From Gluconacetobacter entanii (GTDB taxonomy: Bacteria; Pseudomonadota; Alphaproteobacteria; Acetobacterales; Acetobacteraceae), in NCBI RefSeq assembly GCF_003206495.1, contig NZ_NKUF01000011.1:1-64000 (forward strand): DNA of 64,000 nucleotides, written 5' to 3'. Below the pieces are notes generated by a model that was given only the letters and a program-made list of their open reading frames with translations, ran no database searches and was not told the origin of the DNA. A program made the translations under genes and the position numbers. This document shows, in pieces, positions 1 to 8,668 of this stretch (positions are counted from its first letter, which is position 1; each line of letters begins with the position of its first letter).

Positions 1-118
1 GCTCCACCGAAAGGTTGCGCATGTCATGCGGGTAACGCACACGGTCCAGTTGCGCAAAACGGCCCAGCGTCGGGATCGAGCCCCACCGGTCCGCCTCGGT
101 GGTCGGGGTATCAGTCAT
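1..118 (-). CDS. dxs: 1-deoxy-D-xylulose-5-phosphate synthase, N-terminal fragment (cut by window edge)
   Basis: Only the first 39 codons are present, reading leftward off the window. They encode a short leader (MTDTPTTEADRWG) followed by LDRVRYPHDMRNLSVE. This resembles the start of DXS enzymes, which typically read IRYPxDLRxLxxEQL. DXS condenses pyruvate and glyceraldehyde 3-phosphate as the first step of the MEP isoprenoid pathway, using thiamine diphosphate. The ATG at 118 lies 4 bases beyond the ispA stop, so xseB, ispA and dxs form one leftward operon, an order common in proteobacteria. The identification rests on this short peptide plus gene order. The catalytic domains are outside the window. 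Confidence 0.8.
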   Translation of the reverse strand, partial: MTDTPTTEADRWGSIPTLGRFAQLDRVRYPHDMRNLSVE

Positions 119-122
119 GCAC

Positions 123-1067
123 TCAGTTCCTGCGCTCTACCACGTAATTCACAAGGTCACGCAGGCGATCGGCCTCGGACCCGAAGATATCGAGATGTGC
201 CTCGGCCTGCGCCGCGATGCGACGCGCCTCACGCGCGGCACCTTCCACGCCAAGGAGGGCGACATAGGTCGATTTGCCGGCCGCCTCATCCTTGCCCGCC
301 GTCTTGCCGAGTTCCTCGGCGCTCGCCGTGGCGTCAAGCACGTCGTCCGCCACCTGGAAGGCCGCGCCAAGGTCACGCCCGTAGGCCGCGATGCGCTCGC
401 GCACATCCGGCGCGGCCTGCCCGAGGATCGCCCCGGCTTCCGCCGAATAACGGATCAGGCAGCCGGTCTTGAGCGCATGCAGGCGCGCCACTTCGTCAAG
501 CGAGAGGGAACGGCCTTCGCCTTCCATGTCGATCATCTGCCCGCCGACCATGCCCGCAGCCCCCGACGCGGCGGCCAGTGCGGTGACAAGGTCGATGCGC
601 ACACCGGCGTCGGCATGGGTCGCGGGATCGGCAAGGATGCCGAACGACATGGTCTGCAGCGCATCGCCCGCCAGGATGGCCGTCGCCTCGTCAAACTTGC
701 GATGGGTGGAGGGCTGCCCACGGCGCAGGTCGTCATCGTCCATGGCCGGCAGGTCATCATGCACCAGGGAATAGGCGTGCAGCATTTCAACCGACGCCGC
801 GGCGCGATAGGCCCCGGCCTCGTCCACCCGGAACATGCTGGCGACCTCGGCCACCAGATATCCGCGCAGGCGCTTGCCGCCGCCAAGGGTGGCATAACGC
901 ATGGCGTCGATCAGGCGTGCTTCGCCCCCCTTGACCGGGGGCAGCAGGCGATCAATCGCATGTTCGATGGCTTCGGCCCGCGCGGCAAGGGACGCACGCA
1001 GACGGACCATACGGTCCTTGCCGTCTTTTTCGGGCGAGGGTGCTGTTGTTTGGCTCATCTGACGCAT
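123..1067 (-). CDS. ispA: Polyprenyl (farnesyl/geranylgeranyl) diphosphate synthase
   Basis: This is a trans-isoprenyl diphosphate synthase of about 314 residues. It elongates DMAPP and IPP to farnesyl or longer diphosphates for ubiquinone, hopanoids and undecaprenyl carriers. Both aspartate-rich motifs are visible: HDDLPAMDDDDLRRG near residues 103-117 and ADDVLD near 240. The GGGKRLR substrate motif lies near residue 63. The length fits the family. The ATG at 1067 overlaps the xseB stop as TGATG, which suggests translational coupling; a TTG one codon upstream and an ATG at 1058 are possible alternatives. The gene lies between xseB and dxs. Product chain length cannot be read safely from sequence alone. 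Confidence 0.93.
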   Translation of the reverse strand: MRQMSQTTAPSPEKDGKDRMVRLRASLAARAEAIEHAIDRLLPPVKGGEARLIDAMRYATLGGGKRLRGYLVAEVASMFRVDEAGAYRAAASVEMLHAYSLVHDDLPAMDDDDLRRGQPSTHRKFDEATAILAGDALQTMSFGILADPATHADAGVRIDLVTALAAASGAAGMVGGQMIDMEGEGRSLSLDEVARLHALKTGCLIRYSAEAGAILGQAAPDVRERIAAYGRDLGAAFQVADDVLDATASAEELGKTAGKDEAAGKSTYVALLGVEGAAREARRIAAQAEAHLDIFGSEADRLRDLVNYVVERRN

Positions 1068-1297
1068 CAATCCATAGATTTCGCATCCAGCGTACGGTCG
1101 GTGCGCTGGATGATCGCCTGAACGCGGGCCTCGGCCTCGTTCAACCTGGTCTCACAATACTGTCGAAGGGCAGCGCCACGCTCATATGCCTTGATGGCAT
1201 CTTCCAGCCTGAGCTGACCGCCTTCCAACTGACGGACAATGCCTTCCAGTTCGGCAAGCGCGTCCTCGAAGGAAAGGGAAGTCAGGTCATCTGTCAT
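1067..1297 (-). CDS. xseB: Exodeoxyribonuclease VII small subunit
   Basis: This 76-residue protein matches XseB in size and pattern: LSFEDALAELEGIVRQLE at the N-terminus, then GGQLRLEDAIKAYERG and a helical tail. XseB helices bind the large subunit XseA to form exonuclease VII, which degrades single-stranded DNA during repair. No XseA is present in the window. Its stop overlaps the ispA start, and it is the first gene of the xseB-ispA-dxs operon seen here. Nothing unusual was noted. Confidence 0.95.
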   Translation of the reverse strand: MTDDLTSLSFEDALAELEGIVRQLEGGQLRLEDAIKAYERGAALRQYCETRLNEAEARVQAIIQRTDRTLDAKSMD

Positions 1298-1456
1298 CGG
1301 CGTGTCACACTTTCATCATCATGGTGGCGCAGGAATTACAACTTTGGGCGGCCTTCTGCCAAGGGGACATATCAACTGATTGTCCCGCACCGTGGCGGCA
1401 ACAGGTTACGGCATTTTACGTGAATACATATCAATCCCGGGTCGGTCCATAAAAAA

Positions 1457-1699
1457 CTATTTATTTTCAGCATCTTGCTTTCTGCGGATGACAAAGGACA
1501 GCGTTCCGCCCTCTTCACCGAATGCGATGAGCGCATGCCCGGTCTCCCGACAGAAGGTCTGAAAATCGGCAACCGACGCGCGATCCGTGGCCATGACACG
1601 CAGGCGGCCACCGCCGGGCATGCCACGCAATATCCGGTTCGCCTTCAGTACGGGGAGTGGACATGTCAGTCCGCGTGCATCAAGTAGGATTTCGTTCAT
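1457..1699 (-). CDS. TusA/SirA-family sulfurtransferase-like protein
   Basis: This is an 80-residue protein with the family signature LDARGLTCPLPVLKA, which places the persulfide-carrying cysteine at residue 13 in a CPxP motif. TusA-type proteins accept sulfur on this cysteine and pass it on, in bacteria most often for 2-thiouridine tRNA modification or molybdenum cofactor and other sulfur trafficking. The ATG at 1699 is preferred because family similarity begins there and AAGGAA lies about 10 bases upstream. It is a single gene, divergent from the ROK kinase. No TusBCDE genes are visible nearby, so the acceptor partner is unknown. Confidence 0.85.
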   Translation of the reverse strand: MNEILLDARGLTCPLPVLKANRILRGMPGGGRLRVMATDRASVADFQTFCRETGHALIAFGEEGGTLSFVIRRKQDAENK

Positions 1700-1833
1700 G
1701 CCACGCCTGTTCCTTATGATACGGGCCCATCCCCGGCATGAGGGATGGGGCGGGGTTTGAAGTCTGAGCCAATTCGGATCATAAAAGAAAATCAAGCCAT
1801 GGATGTAATCATGACGCACGAAAGTAGCTGCTT

Positions 1834-2685
1834 ATGGGGCCTTATCGTATTGGAATCGATTTTGGTGGCACCAAGATCGAGATCGCGGCCCTGGGCCAGG
1901 ACGGCAGGGAACTGGTCCGTCGCCGGATTACCAATCCCGGCAATTACAGCGGCGCCATCCGTGCCATGTGCGACCTGATCGCGGGCGTGGACCAGGAACT
2001 GGGCGGGCAGGGCAGCGTGGGAATCGGCATTCCCGGTTCCATCAGCCCCGACACGAACGTCATCAAGAACGCAAACGCCACATGGCTGAACAACCAACCC
2101 CTGCACAAGGACATGACCGAGGCCCTTGGCCGGGATGTCCGGGTGGAAAATGACGCCAACTGCTTTGCCCTTTCCGAAGCCATCGACGGGGCGGGGCAGG
2201 GATACAGGACCGTATTCGGCGTCATCATCGGCGCGCATCACATCGCTGGCGAATGGGGGCATGTGCCGCTGCCATGGCCACGGCTGGAAGAATTCCCCAT
2301 GCCCAAATGCTTCTGCGGCAATGAAGGCTGCATGGAGCGGTTCCTCAGCGGTTCGGCGCTGGCGCAGGACTGGAAAGGGCCGGGACATCGCAGCGCGGGC
2401 GGAATCGTGGAAGCGGCCGAAGGCGGCGACATCACGGCCATCGGGGCGCTGGACCGCTATATGGAACGCATGGCGCGCGCCTGTGCGCTGGCGATCAATT
2501 TCCTCGATCCCGATGTCATCGTGCTTGGCGGTGGCGTCTCGAACATCAAGGAGATCTATGAACGCGTCCCGCCGATGATGCGGCGTTATGCGATCACGCC
2601 GAACTGCAACACCCCGATCGTCAAGAACGTCCATGGCGACAGTTCGGGCGTGCGGGGTGCGGCATGGCTGTGGAATACGCCGTAA
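1834..2685 (+). CDS. mak: ROK-family fructokinase/manno(fructo)kinase with an internal deletion
   Basis: This resembles E. coli Mak, a ROK kinase that phosphorylates fructose or mannose with ATP. Visible elements are the N-terminal phosphate-1 motif IGIDFGGTK, the substrate and catalytic region ENDANCFALSEA (catalytic Asp retained), and the ROK zinc site (His of GEWGH followed by CFCGNEGC). The C-terminal HGDSSGVRGAAWLW is also present. It has 283 residues, against about 300 usually. The shortfall falls at one place: VFGVIIG runs directly into AHHIAGEWGH, so the roughly 16 residues that normally hold the GTGxGxG phosphate-2 loop are absent, in frame. ATP binding is therefore doubtful. It could be an inactive remnant or a recent deletion allele. 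Confidence 0.85.
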   Translation: MGPYRIGIDFGGTKIEIAALGQDGRELVRRRITNPGNYSGAIRAMCDLIAGVDQELGGQGSVGIGIPGSISPDTNVIKNANATWLNNQPLHKDMTEALGRDVRVENDANCFALSEAIDGAGQGYRTVFGVIIGAHHIAGEWGHVPLPWPRLEEFPMPKCFCGNEGCMERFLSGSALAQDWKGPGHRSAGGIVEAAEGGDITAIGALDRYMERMARACALAINFLDPDVIVLGGGVSNIKEIYERVPPMMRRYAITPNCNTPIVKNVHGDSSGVRGAAWLWNTP

Positions 2686-2742
2686 CCTTTCGCCGGCCCC
2701 GTCCTCCGGCCCGGCAGGGCAGGGGATGGGGCATTGGCGGAT

Positions 2743-3510
2743 TCAGGCGGACTCGCGCCCCCGGAAATCGGTGGCGATGACATACAGTTCACTGGATTCC
2801 TTGCGGCTTGCCGGTGGCTTGGCGTGCCGGACCTGCCCGAAGGAACGCTTCAGCGCCTGAAGCATCTGCTTTTCCGATCCCCCCTGGAAGACCTTGGCGA
2901 TAAAGCTGCCACCCGGCGCGAGGATCTGGATTGCGAAATCCAGCGCCAGTTCGGCAAGGCCGATGATGCGCAGGTGATCGGTCGGCGCATGGCCGGTCGT
3001 ATTGGGGGCCATGTCCGACATGACCAGGTCCGGCGCACCATCGAGCAGTTCACGCAGGCGATCGGGCATGTCGGGATCGTTGAAATCCCCCTCGATGATC
3101 GTGGCGCCGGGAACGGGGTCAACCGGCAGCAGATCAACACCCACGACATGGCTTGCGCCACGCTTGACCGCCACCTGCGCCCACCCGCCGGGTGCCGCAC
3201 CCAGATCGACCACCCGCATGCCCGGCCGGATCAGGTGGAAGCGATCGTCAAGTTCTATCAGCTTGAAAGCCGCGCGCGACCGCCATCCCTGCTTCTGCGC
3301 AGCCTGCACGTAGGGATCATTAAGCTGGCGCTGGAGCCAGCGATGCTGCGCCGTGGTGCGCCCGCGCGCCTTCTTGACGGTAACGGTCTGGTTGCGGGCG
3401 GAGCGGACGGCACCTGAATCCGCACTTGCGAGGGATTCGCCGGGGGTCAGGCTGCTGGTGCGTGATTTTCCCGGAATTCTGGGCTTAGGGTCTGCTGGGC
3501 GTCGTTTCAT
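2743..3510 (-). CDS. rlmE: 23S rRNA (uridine-2'-O-)-methyltransferase RlmE (FtsJ/RrmJ)
   Basis: RlmE uses S-adenosylmethionine to methylate the 2'-O of U2552 in the 23S A-loop during 50S assembly. The FtsJ fold is clear: VVDLGAAPGGW is the SAM-binding motif, and the K-D-K-E catalytic tetrad can be placed at about K83 (RAAFKL), D166 (MSDMAPN), K206 (IAKVFQG) and E241 (SSELYV). It has 255 residues, longer than E. coli RlmE because of a basic, low-complexity N-terminal extension of about 45 residues, which is common in alphaproteobacteria. Its start overlaps the end of ppx by 26 bases, so the two are probably cotranscribed. Confidence 0.95.
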   Translation of the reverse strand: MKRRPADPKPRIPGKSRTSSLTPGESLASADSGAVRSARNQTVTVKKARGRTTAQHRWLQRQLNDPYVQAAQKQGWRSRAAFKLIELDDRFHLIRPGMRVVDLGAAPGGWAQVAVKRGASHVVGVDLLPVDPVPGATIIEGDFNDPDMPDRLRELLDGAPDLVMSDMAPNTTGHAPTDHLRIIGLAELALDFAIQILAPGGSFIAKVFQGGSEKQMLQALKRSFGQVRHAKPPASRKESSELYVIATDFRGRESA

Positions 3511-4585
3511 GTAAGGGACCGCTCGTCGGCTTCAGCTTGTGCCGGACAGGAGAAAAGGAAGAAGGTACCGGCTGAAAAGCGATACGCGAACTCCTGTCAA
3601 TCATGCGCAAAAGCATGCCGTCACGCAATCCTCGATCCGCCACGACCACCTCGGGCACCGGCCACGCCTGCTGGATCGCCTCGAAAATCGCACAGCCCGC
3701 CATGATGTAACGCGCGCGGTCCGGACCGATCCCCACATGGCCGGACAATCCCGCCCGATCCATGCCATTAAGCCGCCGGATCACCTCCAGCGCCTGCTCC
3801 ATCGGCAGGGTCGCGCCATCAATCATGGCGCGATCATAGCGGACCTGCCCCATCGCGACACTTGCCAGGGTCGTCACCGTACCACTGGTACCCATCAGCA
3901 CGACATTGCCCGATGAGATTTCGCGCCGGATGCAGTGGACGTCCTCGAAAGCCTCAAGCTGCTGGCGCACCATCGCGACCATGCGCCCGTATCCTTCGGG
4001 CGTGAATGCCGCATCGCCAAGCTGTTCCGATATGGTGATGACGCCCACCGGCAGGCTCAGATACCCGATCAGGGACTGCCGCCGGCGCGCATGGTCCGTG
4101 CGCACCCATGCGATTTCCGTCGATCCGCCGCCAATATCAAACAGCAGCGCGCGTTCGCGCAGGGGAGAAAAACGGCCGTCATGCAGCAGGGAGGCGCAGC
4201 TTCTCAGGGCAAGTTCCGCTTCCTCCCGCGCGGAGATGATGGAAATGGACAGGCCGGTCTCGTTACGGATACCATCAAGGAACGCCAGGCCGTTTTCGGC
4301 GCGGCGGCAGGCCTCGGTCGCGATGGCGGTATATTTCCTCAGGCCCGCGCGGCGCATCCGCACGGCACATGCGCGCAGGGCGTCGGCCGTACGCTCCATG
4401 GCTTCATGCCCGAGGCGACCGGTATGATGCAGCCCTTCGCCAAGCCGCACGACACGGCTGAAACTGTCAATCACGCGAAAACCACGCCCGGCGGGCGCGG
4501 CAACCATCAGGCGGCAGTTATGCGTTCCCAGATCCAGCGCTGCGTACAGGGGGGCGGCAGACGGAAGACGCCTGAAATCAGACAT
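3485..4585 (-). CDS. ppx: Exopolyphosphatase / guanosine pentaphosphate phosphatase family (Ppx/GppA)
   Basis: This is an actin-fold phosphohydrolase of the Ppx/GppA family. It removes terminal phosphates from polyphosphate and/or converts pppGpp to ppGpp. Key motifs are the N-terminal phosphate loop AALDLGTHNCRLMVA, TEACRRAENG, EEAELAL, LLFDIGGGSTEIA and MGTSGTVTTLA. Length is about 366 residues from the ATG at 4585 (MSDFRRLP). The frame stays open to an ATG at 4678, but the extra residues do not look like the family. It lies upstream of and overlaps rlmE, a common alphaproteobacterial pairing. Whether polyphosphate or pppGpp is the main substrate is not resolvable here. Confidence 0.9.
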   Translation of the reverse strand: MSDFRRLPSAAPLYAALDLGTHNCRLMVAAPAGRGFRVIDSFSRVVRLGEGLHHTGRLGHEAMERTADALRACAVRMRRAGLRKYTAIATEACRRAENGLAFLDGIRNETGLSISIISAREEAELALRSCASLLHDGRFSPLRERALLFDIGGGSTEIAWVRTDHARRRQSLIGYLSLPVGVITISEQLGDAAFTPEGYGRMVAMVRQQLEAFEDVHCIRREISSGNVVLMGTSGTVTTLASVAMGQVRYDRAMIDGATLPMEQALEVIRRLNGMDRAGLSGHVGIGPDRARYIMAGCAIFEAIQQAWPVPEVVVADRGLRDGMLLRMIDRSSRIAFQPVPSSFSPVRHKLKPTSGPLHETTPSRP

Positions 4586-4820
4586 CCCGAACATCTGCGG
4601 GCCTTGTCCCGGCGCAGCGGGACGGGGAACGTCGTGGAGCATGCGTGCAATCCTTTGCCTTTCAAGGCATTCCATCATTGTGGGGACTGTCCTGCATTAA
4701 ACGCAAGTCAAATATGTGATCTTGTGAAAAGATCGAAAAAAGGTGGTTGCACACCCCCATCACCGATGCTATCACCCCTTCACCGCAACGACGGTGCCCC
4801 TGCCACACAGGCAGGACTGC

Positions 4821-4894
4821 TGGGGGATAGTTTAGCGGTAGAACTACCGGCTCTGACCCGGTCAGCCCTGGTTCGAATCCAGGTCCCCCAGCCA
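4821..4894 (+). tRNA. tRNA-Gln (anticodon CTG)
   Basis: This is a 74-nt cloverleaf with a 7-bp acceptor stem TGGGGGA/TCCCCCA, then G and an encoded CCA. The anticodon stem is ACCGG/CCGGT around the loop CTCTGAC, which places CTG at positions 34-36. The T-arm loop is GTTCGAATC. A TGG start is typical of tRNA-Gln. It stands alone between ppx and a glycosyltransferase. No integrase or attachment-site duplication is seen beside it. Confidence 0.95.
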
Positions 4895-5117
4895 ACATTT
4901 CCTTCGATAACATAATGATTTTCCAGCCACTCAGCCTGAATGGCGTGTTCCGTCATGGGATGTGCGTGGCAAAGGAATGGGGCAGTCCTCCATGTTTCCT
5001 GACATCCGGTTCCAGGGAACAGGGATGCAGACGGGGCGCCCGGATCAGATACTGTTTTTCCGTCGCATCTTTGTTAAAACCGCGCATTGTGGAAATGTGA
5101 ACGGAACCTGACGAATA

Positions 5118-6212
5118 ATGCGCATTGCCTATATCATAAACTCCCTTGAGGGCGGCGGCGCATGTTTCCCGGTTCCCGCCATCACCTCCGTCTTTCGCAA
5201 GGCCGGGCATGAAGTTGTCGTATTCGCCCTGTCGCGACGTGACGGACTGGCGCTGCCACGACTGGAGGAGGCGGGGCTCCGGGTCGAGATCTGTCCGGCC
5301 GGGGAAAAACAGCAGGTCCAGACGCTCCGCTGGCTCAACCGCGCCCTGACAGCGTGGAAGCCGGACCTTTTATGGACGTCACTCATCCGTGCCACGCTGC
5401 TGGGGCAACTGCTTGGCGCACGCCATCGCTGGCCGGTGGTCAGCTGGCAGCACAATGCCAATCCCAAACCCATCAACCGGCGCCTTCTGCTGTCCATGCG
5501 CAGGCTGTCCTGTTTCTGGGTCGGGGATTCGCAGTTCGTCACCGATGAAACGCACAGGATCCTCGGCATCCCGCGCGACCGTCTGGCATGCTGGCCGATT
5601 TTCTATGCCACCCCGCAGGCACCGCAGGCGCAGCCATGGCAGAAAGGGGAGGTCATCCGCATCGGGTCACTGGGCCGCCTGTCGCGCGAAAAGGGATATG
5701 GCGACCTGTGCGCCGCGCTGGCACTGGTGCAGAAAGCCCGGCACAACCTGCCGCCTTATGAAATCACCATCCGCGGTGAGGGGAATCATCGCGCCTTCAT
5801 CGAGGAACGGTGCAGGGCGCATGGCCTCGACATGATCCACTTTCCTGGCTTTGTGACCGATACGCGCGGTTTCATCGCGTCACAGCATATGTATGTACAG
5901 CCATCGCGCTGGGAAGGGTTCTGCGTCGCCATGCACGAGGCCATGCAGGGGGGGCTTCCCGTGCTTGGCACCACCGTGGGGGAAATGCGCTATTCGGTGC
6001 AGGAGGGGAAGACTGGCTGGCGCGCGGCACCGCGCGACCCGCAATCGCTGGCGGATGCCCTGATCCGGGCGCTATCACAGCCGGAACGTTTCCACGAAAT
6101 GGGGCAGCAGGCACGCAATTACGTCTGCACCCAGTTCAGCGAGGAAAACTTTACAGAGGCGGGGATGGGTATTCTGAAACGCGTGCAGGCAATTACAGGT
6201 CTGCATAAATAA
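5118..6212 (+). CDS. GT4-family glycosyltransferase (GT-B fold)
   Basis: This 364-residue cytosolic glycosyltransferase transfers a sugar from a nucleotide-sugar donor. The N-terminal acceptor domain starts with MRIAYIINSLEGGGA. The C-terminal donor domain shows IGSLGRLSREKGYGDL, HFPGFVTD and the retaining GT4 E-x7-E region PSRWEGFCVAMHEAMQGGLPVL. Its target is probably a cell-surface polysaccharide or glycolipid, but acceptor and sugar cannot be predicted. It is an isolated gene between tRNA-Gln and comM. The flippase and O-antigen ligase near 24.5-27.4 kb are the only related genes in the window and are not adjacent. Confidence 0.9.
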   Translation: MRIAYIINSLEGGGACFPVPAITSVFRKAGHEVVVFALSRRDGLALPRLEEAGLRVEICPAGEKQQVQTLRWLNRALTAWKPDLLWTSLIRATLLGQLLGARHRWPVVSWQHNANPKPINRRLLLSMRRLSCFWVGDSQFVTDETHRILGIPRDRLACWPIFYATPQAPQAQPWQKGEVIRIGSLGRLSREKGYGDLCAALALVQKARHNLPPYEITIRGEGNHRAFIEERCRAHGLDMIHFPGFVTDTRGFIASQHMYVQPSRWEGFCVAMHEAMQGGLPVLGTTVGEMRYSVQEGKTGWRAAPRDPQSLADALIRALSQPERFHEMGQQARNYVCTQFSEENFTEAGMGILKRVQAITGLHK

Positions 6213-6332
6213 TGGAAAAGCCAGCGTCAGGTGATCGGACACGATGGCTGGCGCTGGCGACTGACATGACGGATGCGAAGCCGCATCCGGGCACGCCGGA
6301 ATTCGTCCCCGTTCGGTCTGCTCCAAAAGTCT

Positions 6333-6348
6333 CATAATATATATTATG
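6333..6348. repeat. Perfect 16-bp AT-rich palindrome upstream of comM
   Basis: CATAATATATATTATG is a perfect palindrome about 95 bases before the comM start, in otherwise GC-rich DNA. It could be an operator for a dimeric regulator or part of a promoter. No known consensus was matched. Confidence 0.5.
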
Positions 6349-6441
6349 CCAACAAATCTATCCGGGCGGACTGAAATTGGCGCTTTGCGCCGCATTCCGG
6401 CATCATGGACACTTACTGACTGACGGATTGAATTCTGACCG

Positions 6442-7956
6442 ATGGCTGACACGTTGCTGGCATGTATCCATGGCTTTGCGTTCTGTGGCATCGACGCCAC
6501 ACCCGTTAAGGTTGAAGTTCAGCTTTCGACCGGACTGCCATCGTTCCTGATTGTCGGCCTGCCGGACAAGGCCGTCGCGGAATCCCGTGAGCGTGTGCGC
6601 GCGGCACTTTCCGCCATGGGACTGGCGCTGCCGGCAAAACGGATTGTCGTGAACCTTGCCCCCGCCAACCTTGCCAAGGAAGGATCGCATTTCGACCTTC
6701 CCATCGCCCTTGCCCTTCTGTCCGTCATGGGTGTCGTGCCCTATGACATGGCGACGCGCTACGCGGCCCTGGGTGAACTCTCACTTGATGGTGGCCTCAA
6801 TCCCGTCTGCGGCGTGCTTTCCGCTGCCATGAGCGCACATGACCTGTCGCTGGGCCTGATCTGCCCGCGCGTACAGGGCGTGGAGGCACGCTGGGCCAGC
6901 GAGGACATGGACATCCTCGCCGCGGACAGCCTCCCTGCCCTTGTCAACCATTTCCGGGGCCAGCAGGTCCTCACGCCCGTCGAACTCCCCGATTTCAGGC
7001 GCGCTTCGTCCGTCATGCCGGCCCCCGACCTTGCGGATGTGCGTGGCATGGAAAGCCCGAAACGTGCATTGGAAATCGCGGCGGCCGGTGGTCATTCGCT
7101 GCTGATGTCCGGCCCACCGGGTGCCGGGAAATCCATGCTGGCCGCGCGTCTGCCGGGTATCCTGCCAAACCTGACGGCCGAGGAAATCCTTGAGGTCAGC
7201 CGCATCCACAGCGTCAGCGGCCTGCTGTCGGACGGCCATCCCATCATCCGCCCCCCTTTCCGCGATCCCCATCATTCCACCAGCCAGGCCGCCCTGAGCG
7301 GAGGCGGCGCCCGCGCCCGACCGGGCGAAGTCAGCCTCGCGCACCGGGGTGTGCTGTTTCTGGACGAACTGCCGGAATTTTCCCGCCATGCGCTGGAAAC
7401 GCTCCTCCAGCCCCTCGAAACCGGTTCCATCACCATTGCCCGCGCGGCGGCGCATGTCACCTACCCTGCCCGCTTCCAGTTGATTGCCGCGATGAACCCA
7501 TGCCGCTGCGGATATCTCGGCGATGCGGCACAGGAATGTCGCAAGGCTCCCCGCTGTGGCGAGGATTACCAGGCCCGCATTTCCGGCCCGCTGCTGGACC
7601 GCATGGATATGTACGTACGCGTCGAACCCGTCCCGCTGGGGCAGATTGCCGGTCTGGCGCGTGGGGAAAGCAGCGCCGTCGTGGCCGAACGGGTCGAGGC
7701 GGCACATGCGCGCCAGGTCCGCCGGCAGGACGGCCTGCGCAATGCCGAAGCCAGTATCGACCTGTTCCCCATTCAGGCCGCGGCGCGCGATTATGCCGTC
7801 ATGGCGTCGGAACGCCTGCACCTGTCGGCCCGTGGCTATACCCGCCTGCTGCGCGTGGCGCGTACGATTGCCGATCTGGCAACCGCCATGGACATCGAAC
7901 AGACCCACATTGCCGAAGCCCTCGCATACCGGTTGCGTCGTCCGGTACGAAGATAA
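6442..7956 (+). CDS. comM: YifB/ComM-family Mg-chelatase-like AAA+ ATPase
   Basis: This 504-residue protein has the full ComM architecture. The N-terminal ChlI-like domain includes GLPDKAVAESRERVRAAL. The AAA+ core has Walker A GPPGAGKS at about residues 224-231 and Walker B LFLDELPEF. A cysteine-containing MNPCRCGYLGD stretch and a C-terminal Mg-chelatase helical domain follow. ComM is a hexameric helicase that drives branch migration of incoming single-stranded DNA during natural transformation. It is also conserved in many bacteria not known to be competent. It is a single gene, with no other competence genes in the window. Confidence 0.95.
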   Translation: MADTLLACIHGFAFCGIDATPVKVEVQLSTGLPSFLIVGLPDKAVAESRERVRAALSAMGLALPAKRIVVNLAPANLAKEGSHFDLPIALALLSVMGVVPYDMATRYAALGELSLDGGLNPVCGVLSAAMSAHDLSLGLICPRVQGVEARWASEDMDILAADSLPALVNHFRGQQVLTPVELPDFRRASSVMPAPDLADVRGMESPKRALEIAAAGGHSLLMSGPPGAGKSMLAARLPGILPNLTAEEILEVSRIHSVSGLLSDGHPIIRPPFRDPHHSTSQAALSGGGARARPGEVSLAHRGVLFLDELPEFSRHALETLLQPLETGSITIARAAAHVTYPARFQLIAAMNPCRCGYLGDAAQECRKAPRCGEDYQARISGPLLDRMDMYVRVEPVPLGQIAGLARGESSAVVAERVEAAHARQVRRQDGLRNAEASIDLFPIQAAARDYAVMASERLHLSARGYTRLLRVARTIADLATAMDIEQTHIAEALAYRLRRPVRR

Positions 7957-8022
7957 AAAATCCTGTCTTCAGGTGCTTGCATCGGAACGAAGGATCGACT
8001 AATAACACCTCACCGAGCGGAT

Positions 8023-8097
8023 GGGTGCGTAGCTCAGCGGTAGAGCATCGCCTTCACACGGCGGGGGTCACAGGTTCAATCCCTGTCGCACCCACCA
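8023..8097 (+). tRNA. tRNA-Val (anticodon CAC)
   Basis: This 75-nt cloverleaf has acceptor stem GGGTGCG/CGCACCC, discriminator A and an encoded CCA. The anticodon arm TCGCC-TTCACAC-GGCGG places CAC at 34-36, which decodes GUG. The D-arm (AGCTCAGCGGTAGAGC) and T-arm (GGTTCAATCC) are standard. It follows comM by 66 bases on the same strand. Confidence 0.95.
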
Positions 8098-8279
8098 TCC
8101 GGGCTTCCAAAAAATAAATATGTTGCTGGTATATCCATGACTCTGGGCATGGGTATTTCTTTGGCATGGCGGCAAATACCTGCGTCCGCACGAATCATTA
8201 TTGCCGCATTCCTGCCGCAGGACGAAACCTGCGACCTGTCCCCTTGTCCGGAACGGATCGCAGGTGGCGTAAGTCCGGA

Positions 8280-8522
8280 TTAACGGACCTTCTTTTCGCC
8301 CAGAATGTGGGTGCACAGCGTACGCAGTTCGTCCGCCGTCACGCCTTCGGGATTATGTTCCGCCTTCTTGGCGATTTCCTTTTCAATCCCGGCATGCTCC
8401 TTGCCGACATGCGCGGCCAGCATGGTGACCTCCTCACGGGTCAGCAGCTTGGGCTCATGCTTCCCACGGGCGGCGAGTTTCTGCAGATGTTCGGTAGCGG
8501 AAGGCGTATGCGAATCGGTCAT
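8280..8522 (-). CDS. Small hypothetical protein (80 aa)
   Basis: I do not recognise this family. It is a charged, probably soluble, mostly helical protein: MTDSHTPSATEHLQKLAARG, then lysine- and glutamate-rich helices (HVGKEHAGIEKEIAKKAEHN) and LRTLCTHILGEKKVR. There is no signal peptide or membrane segment. The ATG at 8522 is chosen because AGAGGAAT lies about 7 bases upstream. It converges on tRNA-Val and lies downstream of the 628-residue unknown gene on the same strand, separated by about 146 bases. Its size and balanced charged composition make a real gene likely. Confidence 0.65.
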   Translation of the reverse strand: MTDSHTPSATEHLQKLAARGKHEPKLLTREEVTMLAAHVGKEHAGIEKEIAKKAEHNPEGVTADELRTLCTHILGEKKVR

Positions 8523-8668
8523 TTCAGTATTCCTCTGTGATTTCACCACTCTATCGTGGCAATGATCCTCCGGTAAGAAACGCATGGGCATGGCGGGGTC
8601 ACGTGAACAACGCGAAACCCTGGCCCGCATTTCCTGCATGACATGCATGGAAATTCCGGAATGCCGTG

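Noticed and set aside
4821-4894. Integrated element at the tRNA-Gln gene
   Set aside because: No integrase, no repeated tRNA 3' end and ordinary genes on both sides. The same holds for tRNA-Val and tRNA-Ser.
8098-8279. A small RNA gene after tRNA-Val
   Set aside because: Two stem-loops (GGTATTT/AAATACC and ACCTGCGA/TCGCAGGT) are visible, but they could simply end the flanking transcripts, and no promoter or known RNA family was recognised.
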